In this document: piece by piece, positions 10,804 to 22,419 of the stretch
Position numbering within the stretch: the stretch's first letter is position 1
Layout: each line of letters begins with the position of its first letter
From: Mycobacterium stomatepiae
Lineage (GTDB): Bacteria; Actinomycetota; Actinomycetes; Mycobacteriales; Mycobacteriaceae
Length of the DNA stretch: 64,000 nucleotides
Assembly (NCBI RefSeq): GCF_010731715.1
Contig: NZ_AP022587.1
Coordinates: 4,650,001-4,714,000, forward strand
Direction of reading: 5' to 3'
Made by a program: the position numbers and the translations under genes
The notes under the pieces: model-generated
Databases searched by the model: none
What the model was told of the DNA's origin: nothing
Seen by the model: the letters and a program-made list of their open reading frames with translations, nothing else

Positions 10804-12480
10804 ATGAGCGACTCTCCGGTGGCACGCTTCGCCGCTGACGCGATTGTTGTCGGGGCGGGATTGTCCGGCCTGGTGGCCGCCTGCGAGCTGGTGGACCGCG
10901 GCTTGCGGGTGCTGATCCTCGACCAGGAGAACAGTGCCAATCTCGGGGGTCAGGCCTTCTGGTCGTTCGGTGGTCTGTTCTTTGTCGACAGTCCCGAGCA
11001 GCGTCGGCTGGGCATTCGGGACAGTCACGAACTCGCGTTGCAGGATTGGTTGGGCACAGCGGCTTTCGATCGCGACGAGGACTACTGGCCACGGCAATGG
11101 GCCCACGCCTACGTGGATTTCGCGGCCCGGGAGAAGCGCAGCTGGCTGCGCGAACGCGGTCTGAAGCTCTTTCCGTTGGTGGGCTGGGCCGAACGCGGTG
11201 GGTACAACGCACAAGGACACGGCAACTCGGTTCCCCGGTTCCATATCACCTGGGGCACCGGGCCTGCCCTGGTCGACATCTTCGCGCGTCAGCTGCGGGA
11301 TCGTTCGACGGTCCGCTTCGCACACCGGCACCAGGTCGACGAATTGATCGTGGAGGGCGGGGCGGGCGGCGCGGTGACCGGCGTTCGGGGCACCGTACTG
11401 GAGCCGTCGACCGAAGCTCGCGGCGTGCCGTCATCGCGAAACGCGGTGGGGCAATTCGAATTTCGCGCATCTGCGGTGATCGTGACCAGCGGTGGGATCG
11501 GTGGCAATCACGATCTGGTGCGCAAGAACTGGCCGAAGCGGATGGGCCGGGTGCCCGAGCAGATGCTGAGTGGGGTGCCGGCCCATGTGGACGGCCGGAT
11601 GATCGGTATTTCCCAGCACGCCGGGGCTCGCGTGATCAATCCGGACCGGATGTGGCATTACACCGAGGGCATCACCAATTACGACCCGATATGGCCACGG
11701 CACGGCATCCGGATCATCCCGGGCCCCTCGCCACTCTGGCTGGACGCGGTCGGTAACCGGTTGCCGGTTCCGCTGTATCCCGGGTTCGACACGTTGGGCA
11801 CGCTGGAATACATCACCAAATCCGGGTACGACTACACCTGGTTTATCTTGAACGCCAAGATCATCGAGAAGGAATTCGCCCTCTCGGGACAGGAGAAGAA
11901 CCCGGATCTGACCGGGCAGAGCGTGCGTGAGTTGGTTCGTAACCGGGCCAGCTCCGGGCCGCCCGGACCGGTCCAGGCGTTTGTCGACCGCGGTGTGGAC
12001 TTCGTCAGCGCGGATTCGTTGGGCGAGTTGGTGTCCGGCATGAACAAGCTGCCCAATGTGGCCCCGCTGGATTATGCGACGGTGGAGGCCGAGGTGACGG
12101 CCCGCGATCGCGAGGTCGTCAACAAGTTCAGCAAAGACGGTTAGATCACCGCGATCCGCGCAGCCCGCGGATATCTGGGCGACCGGCTGGGCCGGGCGGT
12201 GGCGCCGCACCGGTTAACCGATCCGAAAGCGGGCCCGCTGATCGCGGTCAAGTTGCACATCGTGACGCGAAAGACGTTGGGCGGCATCGAGACCGACTTG
12301 AGCGGGCGGGTTCTCAAGGATGGTGGCACTCCGCTGGCCGGCCTGTACGCGGCCGGCGAGGTGGCCGGATTCGGCGGTGGCGGCGTGCACGGCTACCGCG
12401 CCCTGGAGGGCACGTTCCTGGGTGGCTGCATCTTCAGCGGCCGGGCCGCCGGCCGCGGCGCCGCCGCCGACATCAGTTAG
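10804..12480 (+). pseudogene. FAD-binding dehydrogenase (KSTD-like, Rv0785 family) interrupted by an in-frame TAG
   Basis: The frame encodes a flavoprotein of the fumarate-reductase/3-ketosteroid-dehydrogenase type: dinucleotide motif VVGAGLSGLVAACEL near residue 15 and the FAD-closing motif GLYAAGEVAGFGGGGVHGYRALEG near the C-terminus. Translation from the ATG at 10804 stops at TAG 12142-12144 (codon 447), after FSKDG. The same frame then continues open for 111 codons and holds the second half of the FAD-binding region. Full length would be about 558 residues, close to the 566 recalled for Rv0785. A CAG to TAG change is the simplest explanation. The truncated product would lack essential cofactor contacts. 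Confidence 0.85.
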
Positions 12481-12512
12481 CTGTTGTCCGCTCTCGCATG
12501 GGAAGCCAACCG

Positions 12513-13151
12513 CTAGAAGGTGACGCCGCTTTCTTCGGGCAATACCTGGAAGTCGGTGTCGGTCATCTCGGTGAACCGGCCGTAGTAAATGCCCCTGGCA
12601 TCGGGAGCGACGATGCCTTGGTGGATAGGCACCGCGCGCGTCGGGGACACCGCCCGCAGGTAATCGATGGCCTCGGAGATCTTCATCCACGGGGCGGCCG
12701 CGGGAGCGGCCAACACGTCCACCGGCTCGTCTGGCACGAACAACGCGTCACCGGGATGCATCAACCGCGCGCGGTGCTCGCCGTCGCCCACCAGATACGA
12801 AAGGTTCTCTATCACAGGGATTTCCGGGTGAATCACCGCGTGCTTTCCGCCGAGCGCCCGGATCGTCAGTTCGCCGACCGTCAGCTCGTCGCCGGCATGA
12901 ACCGGTTGGAAGGGGGCGTCGAGTTGAGCCGCGGTTTGTGAGTCGGTGTACAGCGCCGCGTGGGGATTGGCCTCGATCAGCGCCGGCAGCCGCGCGGGGT
13001 CGACATGATCCGGGTGCTGGTGCGTGATCAGGATGGCGTCCAGGCCAGTGATGCCCTCGAACCCATGCGCGAAGGTCCCGGGATCGAAGAGCACGCTAGT
13101 GTGATCGAACTCGGCAAGTAGGCAGGCATGTCCGAAATGCGTCAGTTGCAT
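12513..13151 (-). CDS. Metallo-beta-lactamase-fold hydrolase, UPF0173-like (Rv0786c-like)
   Basis: A 212-residue MBL-fold protein. The metal-binding motif THQHPDHVD (HxHxDH) lies near residue 48, and further His residues follow in GGKHAVIHPE and near MHPGD and IHQG. The short form without extra domains resembles the UlaG/UPF0173 group. The start ATG is at 13149-13151; the longer open frame upstream is antisense to the next gene and not used. It converges with the decayed FAD dehydrogenase. Substrate unknown. Confidence 0.85.
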   Translation of the reverse strand: MQLTHFGHACLLAEFDHTSVLFDPGTFAHGFEGITGLDAILITHQHPDHVDPARLPALIEANPHAALYTDSQTAAQLDAPFQPVHAGDELTVGELTIRALGGKHAVIHPEIPVIENLSYLVGDGEHRARLMHPGDALFVPDEPVDVLAAPAAAPWMKISEAIDYLRAVSPTRAVPIHQGIVAPDARGIYYGRFTEMTDTDFQVLPEESGVTF

Positions 13152-13183
13152 GTCTACGATTGTGCCCTGACGGGGGTGGTCGT

Positions 13184-13861
13184 GTGCGCGTAGTTTTCGC
13201 GACGATGCTGGTCGCCGGTGGCCTGGTGGCCGCCCTGATCTTCGTGGTCCCCGCATCCGCCGAACCGGAGACCTGCCCGCCCGTCTGCGACCAGATCCCC
13301 TCCACCGCGTGGATGCAACAGCGGGCCGTGCCGCTGAATTCGACTTACAACTGGCCCGCGTTCGCGGGCCTGTCCGCGCAAACGACCGGGACCGGGGCGG
13401 GACCACGGTTCCGGTTCGAGGAGCTGTGCGCCGCGCAGCCGCTGGCGCAAGACCCGCGCGCCTCGGCGGTCGCGGCCCGCGCCACGGTGGCTCACCCGGA
13501 CGGCCAATGGCAGCTGAGGGCCCAGATCGTGCATTGGCGTGGTGACACCGCCCGTGGCGGATCCATCGCGTCCTCGGTGTTCGGTAACGCCATCGCGCTG
13601 CTGCGGGGCTGTCAGCTGGGGGCGCCGTTGCAGTCGCCGTCGATCACCACCGACGAACCGACCCGGATGGCCGCGGTCATCAGCGGCCCGGTGATCATGC
13701 ATACCTACCTGGTCGCACACGTCGCGAGCAGCACGATCAGCGAGCTGACGCTGTGGAATACCGCGCCGCCGCAGCCGCCGTGGCCCTCGATCGCGGACAA
13801 CCAGGTGCTGGACTCGATGACGGCTCCGCTGTGCGAGGCCTACATCGCCTCGTGCCCGTGA
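13184..13861 (+). CDS. Secreted conserved protein (Rv0787 position)
   Basis: A 225-residue protein with a clear Sec signal peptide: basic start, hydrophobic core LVAGGLVAALIFVV, and a likely cleavage after PASA near residue 25. The mature part has paired cysteines (TCPPVC near 30, further Cys at LCAA, GCQ, LCEAYIASC), which suggests disulfides outside the membrane. I use the GTG at 13184; a TTG at 13160 is in frame. No known domain recognised. It sits upstream of purS, with a promoter-like TAGAGT between them. Confidence 0.7.
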   Translation: MRVVFATMLVAGGLVAALIFVVPASAEPETCPPVCDQIPSTAWMQQRAVPLNSTYNWPAFAGLSAQTTGTGAGPRFRFEELCAAQPLAQDPRASAVAARATVAHPDGQWQLRAQIVHWRGDTARGGSIASSVFGNAIALLRGCQLGAPLQSPSITTDEPTRMAAVISGPVIMHTYLVAHVASSTISELTLWNTAPPQPPWPSIADNQVLDSMTAPLCEAYIASCP

Positions 13862-13885
13862 GCCGCGTCCAGCAACGGCCGCCGG

Positions 13886-13891
13886 TAGAGT
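13886..13891 (+). promoter_or_regulatory. Probable -10 element for purSQ
   Basis: TAGAGT fits the mycobacterial TANNNT -10 pattern. It would give a leader of about 28 bases that contains the strong ribosome-binding site AGGAGG just before the purS GTG at 13926. Confidence 0.4.
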
Positions 13892-13925
13892 TGGCGCCGA
13901 CAGCGACTCGTCAGGAGGAACGCCG

Positions 13926-14165
13926 GTGGCGCGGGTGATCGTTCATGTGATGCCCAAAGCGGAGATTCTCGACCCGCAGGGTCAGGCGATTGTCGGCGCG
14001 TTGGGCCGACTCGGACATCCTGGGATTTCAGATGTCCGTCAGGGCAAGAGGTTTGAGCTCGAAGTCGACGACAGTGTCGATGATTCCGTGCTCGCCGAGA
14101 TCGCCGAATCGCTGTTGGCCAACACCGTGATCGAGGACTGGACGATCAGCCGGGAAGTGCAGTGA
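13926..14165 (+). CDS. purS: FGAM synthase subunit PurS
   Basis: A 79-residue protein that bridges PurL and PurQ in the three-part phosphoribosylformylglycinamidine synthase. The sequence has the family's [10 protein letters not shown] start, DPQGQAI and the conserved [11 protein letters not shown] strand. The start is a GTG preceded by AGGAGG nine bases upstream. It overlaps purQ as GTGA, so the two subunits are coupled. purL itself lies 20 kb away at 34647. Confidence 0.95.
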   Translation: MARVIVHVMPKAEILDPQGQAIVGALGRLGHPGISDVRQGKRFELEVDDSVDDSVLAEIAESLLANTVIEDWTISREVQ

Positions 14166-14836
14166 CGGCGCGGATCGGCGTCATCACCTTTCCCGGGACG
14201 CTGGACGACGTGGACGCCGCCCGTGCGGTGCGCCGCGTCGGCGCGGAGGCGGTGAGCCTGTGGCACGCGGACGCCGACCTCAAGGCGGTCGACGCGGTGG
14301 TGGTGCCGGGCGGGTTCTCCTACGGCGACTATCTGCGGGCCGGCGCGATCGCCCGCTTCGCCCCGGCGATGTCCGAAGTGGTGTACGCGGCGGGCCGCGG
14401 TATGCCGGTATTGGGGATTTGCAACGGTTTTCAGGTGCTGTGCGAGACTCGGCTGCTGCCCGGGGTGCTGACCCGCAACGCCGGTCTGCACTTCGTCTGC
14501 CGTGACGTGTGGCTTCGGGTGGCATCGAACGCGACGGCGTGGACGTCGCGCTACGAGCCCGACGCCGACCTGCTGGTTCCGCTGAAATCGGGCGAGGGAC
14601 GGTATGTGGCGCCGGAGAGCGTGCTCGACGAACTCGAGGGCGAGGGACGGGTGGTGTTTCGGTACCACGAAAACATCAACGGCTCGATGCGTGGCATCGC
14701 CGGCATCAGCTCGGCCAACGGCCGCGTCGTCGGGTTGATGCCACACCCCGAGCATGCCATCGAGGCGTTGACCGGCCCCTCCGACGACGGGCTGGGCCTG
14801 TTCTACTCAGCGCTCGACGCCGTGCTCGCCGCCTGA
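14162..14836 (+). CDS. purQ: FGAM synthase glutaminase subunit PurQ
   Basis: A 224-residue class I glutamine amidotransferase that supplies ammonia to PurL. The nucleophilic cysteine sits in [12 protein letters not shown] near residue 85, the early motif is GVITFPGT, and the catalytic His/Glu pair is in MPHPEHAIE near 198. The GTG start overlaps the purS stop by four bases. This is the last conserved purine gene before the accessory block. Confidence 0.96.
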   Translation: MTARIGVITFPGTLDDVDAARAVRRVGAEAVSLWHADADLKAVDAVVVPGGFSYGDYLRAGAIARFAPAMSEVVYAAGRGMPVLGICNGFQVLCETRLLPGVLTRNAGLHFVCRDVWLRVASNATAWTSRYEPDADLLVPLKSGEGRYVAPESVLDELEGEGRVVFRYHENINGSMRGIAGISSANGRVVGLMPHPEHAIEALTGPSDDGLGLFYSALDAVLAA

Positions 14837-14842
14837 CGTCAC

Positions 14843-17262
<2,420 letters not shown>

Positions 17263-18063
17263 CTAGCCCAGGATGGGAAACCGGCGCTGGGCGGCCAGCC
17301 TCTTGAGCGCGGCTTCCATCACCGATCGCACGTGCGCGTCGACCTCACCGATGTCGGGGTCCCTGCCGAACCGGTCGATGACGTCGATCGGCTCCAGCAC
17401 CTCGGTGACGATCTTGGACGGCAGCGGCAGGTTCGGCGGGAAGATGACGCTGAGCCCGAATGGGAAGCCGAAACTGATCGGCAGAATGTCCACGCGGGCC
17501 TTGGTGATTCCCAGCTTGCGGGCCAGCCAGTTGCCGCGGGTCAGAAAGAGCTGCGTCTCTTGGGCGCCGATCGAGACGGTCGGCACGATCGGCACTCCGG
17601 CTTCGATGGCGGTCCGCACATAGCCGGTGCGGCCATTGAAGTCGATGGTGTTCGCGCTCAGCGTGGGCCGGTAGGAGTCGTAGTCACCGCCCGGGAAGAC
17701 CAGCACGACCGCGCCCGAATGCAGTGCGGAGGCGGCATTTTCGCGACTAGCTTCGATGACCCCCGCCCGGCGCAGCCAGCCGTCCAGCGGTCCCAGGAAC
17801 ACCCCGTAGTGGGCCAGGGTGTACACCGGCCGGTCGTAACCGAACTTGTCGTAGAAGGCTGAGGAGAAGATCAAGACGTCGGGCGTGAAGATGCCGCCGG
17901 AATGGTTGGACACCGCCAGAGCCCCTCCGGCCGGCGGAACGTTGTCAAGGTTTCGCACCTCGGACCGAAACCAGCGGTTGACGACGGGGCCGACTGTGTT
18001 CTTCACCTGTTCGGTGAAAGTCGGATCCCATTTGGCGGTTTCGTGTTTGTCGACGTCGCCCAT
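17263..18063 (-). CDS. Lysophospholipid-acyltransferase-like protein
   Basis: A 266-residue PlsC-type acyltransferase. The motif I equivalent is SNHSGGIFTPD near residue 54 (NHxxxxxxD form), motif III is VLVFPGGDYD near 125, and motif IV-like VPIVPTVSIG is near 166. No strong signal peptide is visible, so it is a peripheral membrane enzyme. ATG 18061-18063 is used; an in-frame ATG at 18084 would add seven residues. Its stop codon adjoins that of the SDR, tail to tail. Confidence 0.85.
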   Translation of the reverse strand: MGDVDKHETAKWDPTFTEQVKNTVGPVVNRWFRSEVRNLDNVPPAGGALAVSNHSGGIFTPDVLIFSSAFYDKFGYDRPVYTLAHYGVFLGPLDGWLRRAGVIEASRENAASALHSGAVVLVFPGGDYDSYRPTLSANTIDFNGRTGYVRTAIEAGVPIVPTVSIGAQETQLFLTRGNWLARKLGITKARVDILPISFGFPFGLSVIFPPNLPLPSKIVTEVLEPIDVIDRFGRDPDIGEVDAHVRSVMEAALKRLAAQRRFPILG

Positions 18064-18456
18064 CGCGATCCCCCGCGGTTGCATTCGGAATCATCAGTTG
18101 CCAGCGCGGGGCCGTTCCCCGAGGGCACACCGCGTGCGACATATGCTACTCTCTTTTTTAGAGAATTTTATATCCGTTTGCTGGGAGCTATCACGCACGG
18201 GAAATGACCGAAGCTGCTCGGGTTAGTGGTACGCGACGGACTGGATACCGCTCGTGCGCAACAGGGCCCTGCACCTCCAGCGCCATCCCTGGCCGGACAT
18301 GCTGGTGGAGACGCGCACAGTGACCGGCTGGCGCGCTATCCGATGCGGCTGGTCACTCCGACCGCGCGCCAATTTCTCAAACGCTATACGCACCCGCGCG
18401 GCGCGATCCGCGCCGAGTTCGGCGACCCCCGGCCCGACACCGTCTGATCAGCCCGC
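18064..18456 (+). other. 393-base gap with an AT-rich promoter-like island and possible gene remnant
   Basis: Around 18145-18175 there is an AT-rich island unlike the surrounding GC-rich DNA, with the short palindrome TCTCT-N5-AGAGA (18150-18164). It probably holds the promoter of the acyltransferase. From about 18226 to 18447 a short plus-strand frame ends in LVTPTARQFLKRY and similar protein-like text. A neighbouring frame reads ALHLQRHPWPDMLVETR. This looks like a small frameshifted remnant, but I cannot name a parent family. Confidence 0.3.
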
Positions 18457-18921
18457 TCAGCCGGCGTCCAGCACCAACGGCTGTGCGGGACACTCGGCCA
18501 CCGAGTCCAGCTCGGCGAAGAACTCGATCGCGGCAGCGATGGTGTGGTCGATGTAGGTGGCGAAGTCGTCGAAGGCGACGGGCTCGCGGATCTTCCGGGA
18601 GCTGCGCGCGATGACGCCAACCCGCTGCGGGTCAGAGGACCCGCGGACGGTTACCACGACGTCACGGCTGCGGCGATTCCACGATTCGGCAAGGTCGGCC
18701 AACTCGGCGCCGTCGGTTGCGGGGAAGAAGCAGCCGGGAGTGACTTGGATCGCGAATTCGTCCCGGTGCCAACGGGAGATCCCGAGGTGGACATGGAGCC
18801 GCCGCGGGCGGGTGTTGGCGACGTAGAATAATTCACCGTCGTGCTGGCCGCGGAAGTAGCGGCTGCCGCGGGTGCACAGGTAGCGTTCGATCAGGTCGGC
18901 GGAAAACGCCTCAGTGGTCAT
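18457..18921 (-). CDS. YbjN-domain-like conserved protein
   Basis: A 154-residue soluble protein. The layout (short N-terminal helix, a strand-rich middle with RLHVHLGISRWHRDEFAIQV, and a late helical part DDFATYIDHTIAAAIEFF) resembles YbjN/type III chaperone-like proteins common in actinobacteria. No catalytic motif is visible. It stands alone between two gaps of about 400 bases. Function unknown; the family call is moderately sure. Confidence 0.6.
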   Translation of the reverse strand: MTTEAFSADLIERYLCTRGSRYFRGQHDGELFYVANTRPRRLHVHLGISRWHRDEFAIQVTPGCFFPATDGAELADLAESWNRRSRDVVVTVRGSSDPQRVGVIARSSRKIREPVAFDDFATYIDHTIAAAIEFFAELDSVAECPAQPLVLDAG

Positions 18922-19344
18922 GAATTATATGGTGAGGCCTGCGGCTTTACGGATCCTTTGAGTCGGGTGATGTGTCGGCAAAGAATCTGTTGAGAATTTG
19001 CTGAGATTGTAACGATCTAGTCACGTTAAGTCACTGTCCCGCAACGGAATACAGCTGAATCGGTTGCGTAATCGGGGCAATACGCGCACCGGCACGTTCA
19101 ACCGGCCGGCGACGTTCTGCATGCTCACCGGAGTGTGCCGAGCACTCGCCTAGCGTCAGCGCCAGTGCCCGGTCAAGGCTATCTGGGCAACGAAATTCTG
19201 GACGGTTGCCCGTCGGCGGGTCGTGGGCGCGAAGTTTGCGGACGAAGACGGGACAGACGGCTCACATACTTGCGCGGGCTACGCTGGTATCGAATGTTTT
19301 TCGCGCACCGCCGGCTCGATGAGCGCGGCTCAGGAGGGGTAATC
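18922..19344. other. 423-base gap without a recognisable gene
   Basis: The left half is AT-richer than its surroundings and contains the inverted repeat TAACG-N9-CGTTA (19010-19028), followed by TCAC repeats at 19021 and 19031. It probably carries the promoter of the YbjN-like gene (leftward) and perhaps that of the VOC gene (rightward). I see no tRNA, no terminator with a U-tract and no convincing small ORF. Confidence 0.3.
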
Positions 19345-19743
19345 GTGGGGTTCGCCATCGAACGGTTCGACCACATCGTCATCAATTGCCACGATGTCGA
19401 GGCCACCGCCGCATGGTACGAGCGCGTTCTCGGGATGAAGCGCGAGACGTTCGGCCAATCCAAGCGAACGGCGCTGTGCTTCGGAAATCAGAAGATCAAC
19501 CTGCGGCCCGTCGGCGCGCTCGCCGACGACCCCGATTGGGTCACCGGAGCCGTCGAAGCGGCGGGTTCGGAAGACCTGTGCTTTATCACCGCGTCCAGTC
19601 CCGACGAGGTCCGCGCACATCTCGAGGCGTGCGGCGTGGAGATCGCGTCGGGACCCGTCAGCAAGACCGGCGCACTGGGGCCGATGACCTCGCACTACTG
19701 CCGCGACATCGACGGCAACCTCGTCGAAATCGCGGTCTACTGA
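19345..19743 (+). CDS. VOC-fold (glyoxalase/bleomycin-resistance) protein
   Basis: A 132-residue vicinal-oxygen-chelate protein. It begins with the typical ERFDHIVINCHDVEATAAWYE (metal His near residue 9) and ends with SHYCRDIDGNLVEIAVY, where the Glu is the usual last metal ligand. The start GTG at 19345 has AGGAGG upstream. Members catalyse isomerisation, epimerisation or C-C cleavage at a divalent metal; the substrate cannot be told. Its last seven bases overlap the end of the cupin gene on the other strand. Confidence 0.88.
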   Translation: MGFAIERFDHIVINCHDVEATAAWYERVLGMKRETFGQSKRTALCFGNQKINLRPVGALADDPDWVTGAVEAAGSEDLCFITASSPDEVRAHLEACGVEIASGPVSKTGALGPMTSHYCRDIDGNLVEIAVY

Positions 19744-20204
19744 CCGCTTTCGAGTGGATACAGGGCGGGCAGGTTGACCACGATGGCCTCCTGGCTCCTG
19801 CGTGCGATCACGACCTCCGCGATCGTGTTCGGGTCGGGATTCTCTTCGCGGTGCGGCAGAAACGGCGGGATGAACACGTAGTCGCCGGGTGCGGCCGTGA
19901 TGCGTACCTCGTCGACGCCGTCGTGAAAGACGAACTCGGGGTTGCCGCTTCGCACATAGATCGCTGTCTCCGACTCGCCGTGGTGATGATTGGACGACAC
20001 GGTCGAGGGTAATGCGTGGGTCTCACCCATCCATAGCTTCTCGGCGCCGACCGATTTGCCGGACAGCGCCGCAAACCGTCGCAGTCCTTCCGACTGTGCG
20101 GTATCGGAGCTGATCTCCGACGCCTTGATGTGGTGCACCCGGCTCTGCGGCACCCGCTGTGAAGTGCCGTCGAAGTCTGGGTGAAATCCGTCCGCGGTAG
20201 CCAT
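19737..20204 (-). CDS. Cupin-domain protein
   Basis: A 155-residue single-cupin protein. Motif 1 is SNHHHGESETAIYVRSG near residue 70 with the metal-binding His cluster and Glu, and motif 2 is PGDYVFIPPFLPHREEN near 105. This is a compact mononuclear metal site typical of small dioxygenase or isomerase cupins. It is the last gene of a leftward run (24381 to 19737) whose upstream end carries the TGGG-N8-CCCA operators. Confidence 0.87.
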   Translation of the reverse strand: MATADGFHPDFDGTSQRVPQSRVHHIKASEISSDTAQSEGLRRFAALSGKSVGAEKLWMGETHALPSTVSSNHHHGESETAIYVRSGNPEFVFHDGVDEVRITAAPGDYVFIPPFLPHREENPDPNTIAEVVIARRSQEAIVVNLPALYPLESGQ

Positions 20205-20221
20205 CCCCGCCCCCTTCGCAA

Positions 20222-21670
20222 CTATCGGCTATCCGAATCCCGGTAGGCCTCAAGGAATCTCAGCCACAGCTCACTGATCGTGGGGAAGCACGGCACCGCG
20301 TGCCACAACCGATCGATGGGAACCTGGCCGGCGACGGCGATGGTGGCTGAGTGCAACATTTCGGTGGCACCCGGCCCGACCAAAGTCACGCCGAGCAGAT
20401 GGCGCTGATCCTCATCGACCACCATACGCGCACGGCCGGTGTAGCCATCGGCATACAGCTTGGCTCCCATGACGACGTCACCGATTTCGATGTCGACGGT
20501 GCGTACCCGATGACCGGACTGCACGGCCTGCTCGGCCGTCAGGCCGACGGCGGCTGCTTCGGGATCGGTGAAGAACGCCTGCGGTATGGCGTGGTGATCG
20601 GCAGTCGTGGCATGGGTACCCCAGGGCTCGGTATGCAGCGGTGTCCCGGCGGCGCGGGCTCCGATCGCCGCGCCCGCAATGCGCCCTTGGTACTTGCCCT
20701 GATGAGTCAACAGGGCACGGTGATTCACGTCGCCGGCCGCGTAGAGCCAACCGTCCTCGATGGCTTTCACCCGGCAGGTATCGTCGACCTCGAGCCAGCT
20801 ACCCGGCGTCAATCCCACTGTGTCCAGACCGATGTCGTCAGTAAGCGGCGCGCGGCCCGTTGCGAAAAGTATTTCGTCGACCAGCAATTCATCGTCATTG
20901 TCGAGTTCGATCGTGACGGGCCCGTCCGGGTCGGGTCGACGAAGCGCGCGCACCGACACACCTAGCCGCACCTCCGCACCCGCGTCCGCCAGCCCGCGCC
21001 CGATCAGCTCGCCCACGAAGGGCTCCATCTTCGGCAACAGACCGGAGCCCCGCGCCAGCAACGTCACCGAGGAACCGAGCCCTTGCCATGCCGTTGCCAT
21101 TTCGACCCCGACACCGCCGGCGCCGACCACTGCGAGGCGGTCGGGGACATCGCTGCTGTCGGTCGCCTGACGATTTGTCCATGGTCGGGCCTTGGTGAGG
21201 CCGGGCACGTCGGGCAGCGCGGCCTTGCTCCCAGTGCACACAACCACCGCGTGCCGGGCAGTTAGCGTGAGCGCGTCACCACTTGCTGTCGCGACGACGA
21301 CCCGCCGGGCACCGTCCAACCGGCCGTGCCCACGCACCAGTGTCGCTCCGATTCCGGCCACCCACTCGGCCTGGCCGGTGTCGTCCCAGTTGGTCACGTA
21401 GCGATTTCGTCGGCCGAAGACACCGGTGGGGTCGATCCGCCCGGTGACCGCTTCGCGAGCACCGTCGACGCGGCGCACATCGGACACGGCGAGCACCGGT
21501 CGCAGCAACGCCTTGCTGGGCACGCAGGCCCAATACGAACATTCACCCCCGACTAACTCGCGCTCGACGACCGCGACGCCTAATCCCGCGGCTCGGGCGC
21601 GCTCTGCCGCACTCTGTCCGATTGGTCCCGCGCCGAGTATCATCACGTCGACTTCCGTGTCGGACGCCAT
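20222..21670 (-). CDS. FAD/NAD(P) disulfide-reductase-family oxidoreductase (MerA/Lpd-like)
   Basis: A 482-residue flavoprotein. [13 protein letters not shown] near residue 13 binds FAD, the redox pair is CSYWAC (CxxxxC) near 43, and [12 protein letters not shown] near 180 binds NAD(P). The second FAD motif LYAAGDVN lies near 315. The C-terminal dimer motif reads [11 protein letters not shown] instead of the classical HxHPTxSE, so the usual catalytic His before Pro is Phe. That points away from a true lipoamide or mercuric reductase. Rv0794c of M. tuberculosis, at the same position, is probably related. Confidence 0.85.
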   Translation of the reverse strand: MASDTEVDVMILGAGPIGQSAAERARAAGLGVAVVERELVGGECSYWACVPSKALLRPVLAVSDVRRVDGAREAVTGRIDPTGVFGRRNRYVTNWDDTGQAEWVAGIGATLVRGHGRLDGARRVVVATASGDALTLTARHAVVVCTGSKAALPDVPGLTKARPWTNRQATDSSDVPDRLAVVGAGGVGVEMATAWQGLGSSVTLLARGSGLLPKMEPFVGELIGRGLADAGAEVRLGVSVRALRRPDPDGPVTIELDNDDELLVDEILFATGRAPLTDDIGLDTVGLTPGSWLEVDDTCRVKAIEDGWLYAAGDVNHRALLTHQGKYQGRIAGAAIGARAAGTPLHTEPWGTHATTADHHAIPQAFFTDPEAAAVGLTAEQAVQSGHRVRTVDIEIGDVVMGAKLYADGYTGRARMVVDEDQRHLLGVTLVGPGATEMLHSATIAVAGQVPIDRLWHAVPCFPTISELWLRFLEAYRDSDSR

Positions 21671-21694
21671 CGTCGGAATCGCCTCGCTTTCGGG

Positions 21695-22417
21695 TCAGTA
21701 TGTCGAGCTGGGCGGCGGCCCGTCACTGGGGCGTGGCCCGGTGATCAGTTGCTCGGCGAGTTGGTGCAGATCGTTTGCCACGAGATCAGGTTGCGGCAGG
21801 CCCTCAACCGGCAGCGGCGGATTACCCGGCCTGGTGATCAGGGCGGTGCGGTAGCCGACATTGTGCGCGCCGAGCAGATCCCACACGTGGGCGGCCACCA
21901 TCATGCACTCGGTGGCTGCCACGCCGAGCGCCTCGCATGCGTGCCGGTAGACCACGGGCGAGGGCTTGAAGGCGCGACACGATTCCACACTGAGCTGTCG
22001 ATCGAATAGCGATGCGAGCCCTGCGTTGTCCAACGGCGTCGAAACTCCGGGTCGGTGTGGCGAGTTCGTCAGCGTTACCAGGCGAAAACCGTTGTCGCGC
22101 AGTGCGGTGAGGGCTCCTTGGGCGTCAGGGTGTGCCGGCATGGTGCGCATCTGTTCCTGGAGGCGACGCGCGTCGGCGTCGGCGACTTCCACTCCGTAGA
22201 TATCGGCCAGCATGCGTAATGCGCCGCGACCGATCGTGAAGAAGTCCACATACATGTCGGCGAGGGTGACCGTCATCGAGTACGTGACGAGCTGGCCGAA
22301 CCATTCGCGCAGCACCCGTTCGTCGCCGAACAACTCTCCGAAAAGCGGTGCGATGGACTCGATATCGATCAGAGTCTCGTTGACGTCGAATACCAGGACA
22401 GACGGTGTCATCGGCAT
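21695..22417 (-). CDS. Haloacid dehalogenase, type II-like (HAD superfamily)
   Basis: A 240-residue HAD hydrolase. The nucleophile motif is VFDVNETLID near residue 9, the Ser/Thr motif is LVTLTNSP near 117, the Lys is in FKPSP near 151, and the end motif is AAHVWDLLGAHNVG near 176. These match L-2-haloacid dehalogenases rather than phosphatases. Start ATG 22415-22417 lies two bases after the stop of the DUF427 gene, so the two are co-transcribed. The natural substrate is unknown. Confidence 0.87.
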   Translation of the reverse strand: MPMTPSVLVFDVNETLIDIESIAPLFGELFGDERVLREWFGQLVTYSMTVTLADMYVDFFTIGRGALRMLADIYGVEVADADARRLQEQMRTMPAHPDAQGALTALRDNGFRLVTLTNSPHRPGVSTPLDNAGLASLFDRQLSVESCRAFKPSPVVYRHACEALGVAATECMMVAAHVWDLLGAHNVGYRTALITRPGNPPLPVEGLPQPDLVANDLHQLAEQLITGPRPSDGPPPSSTY

Positions 22418-22419
22418 GC

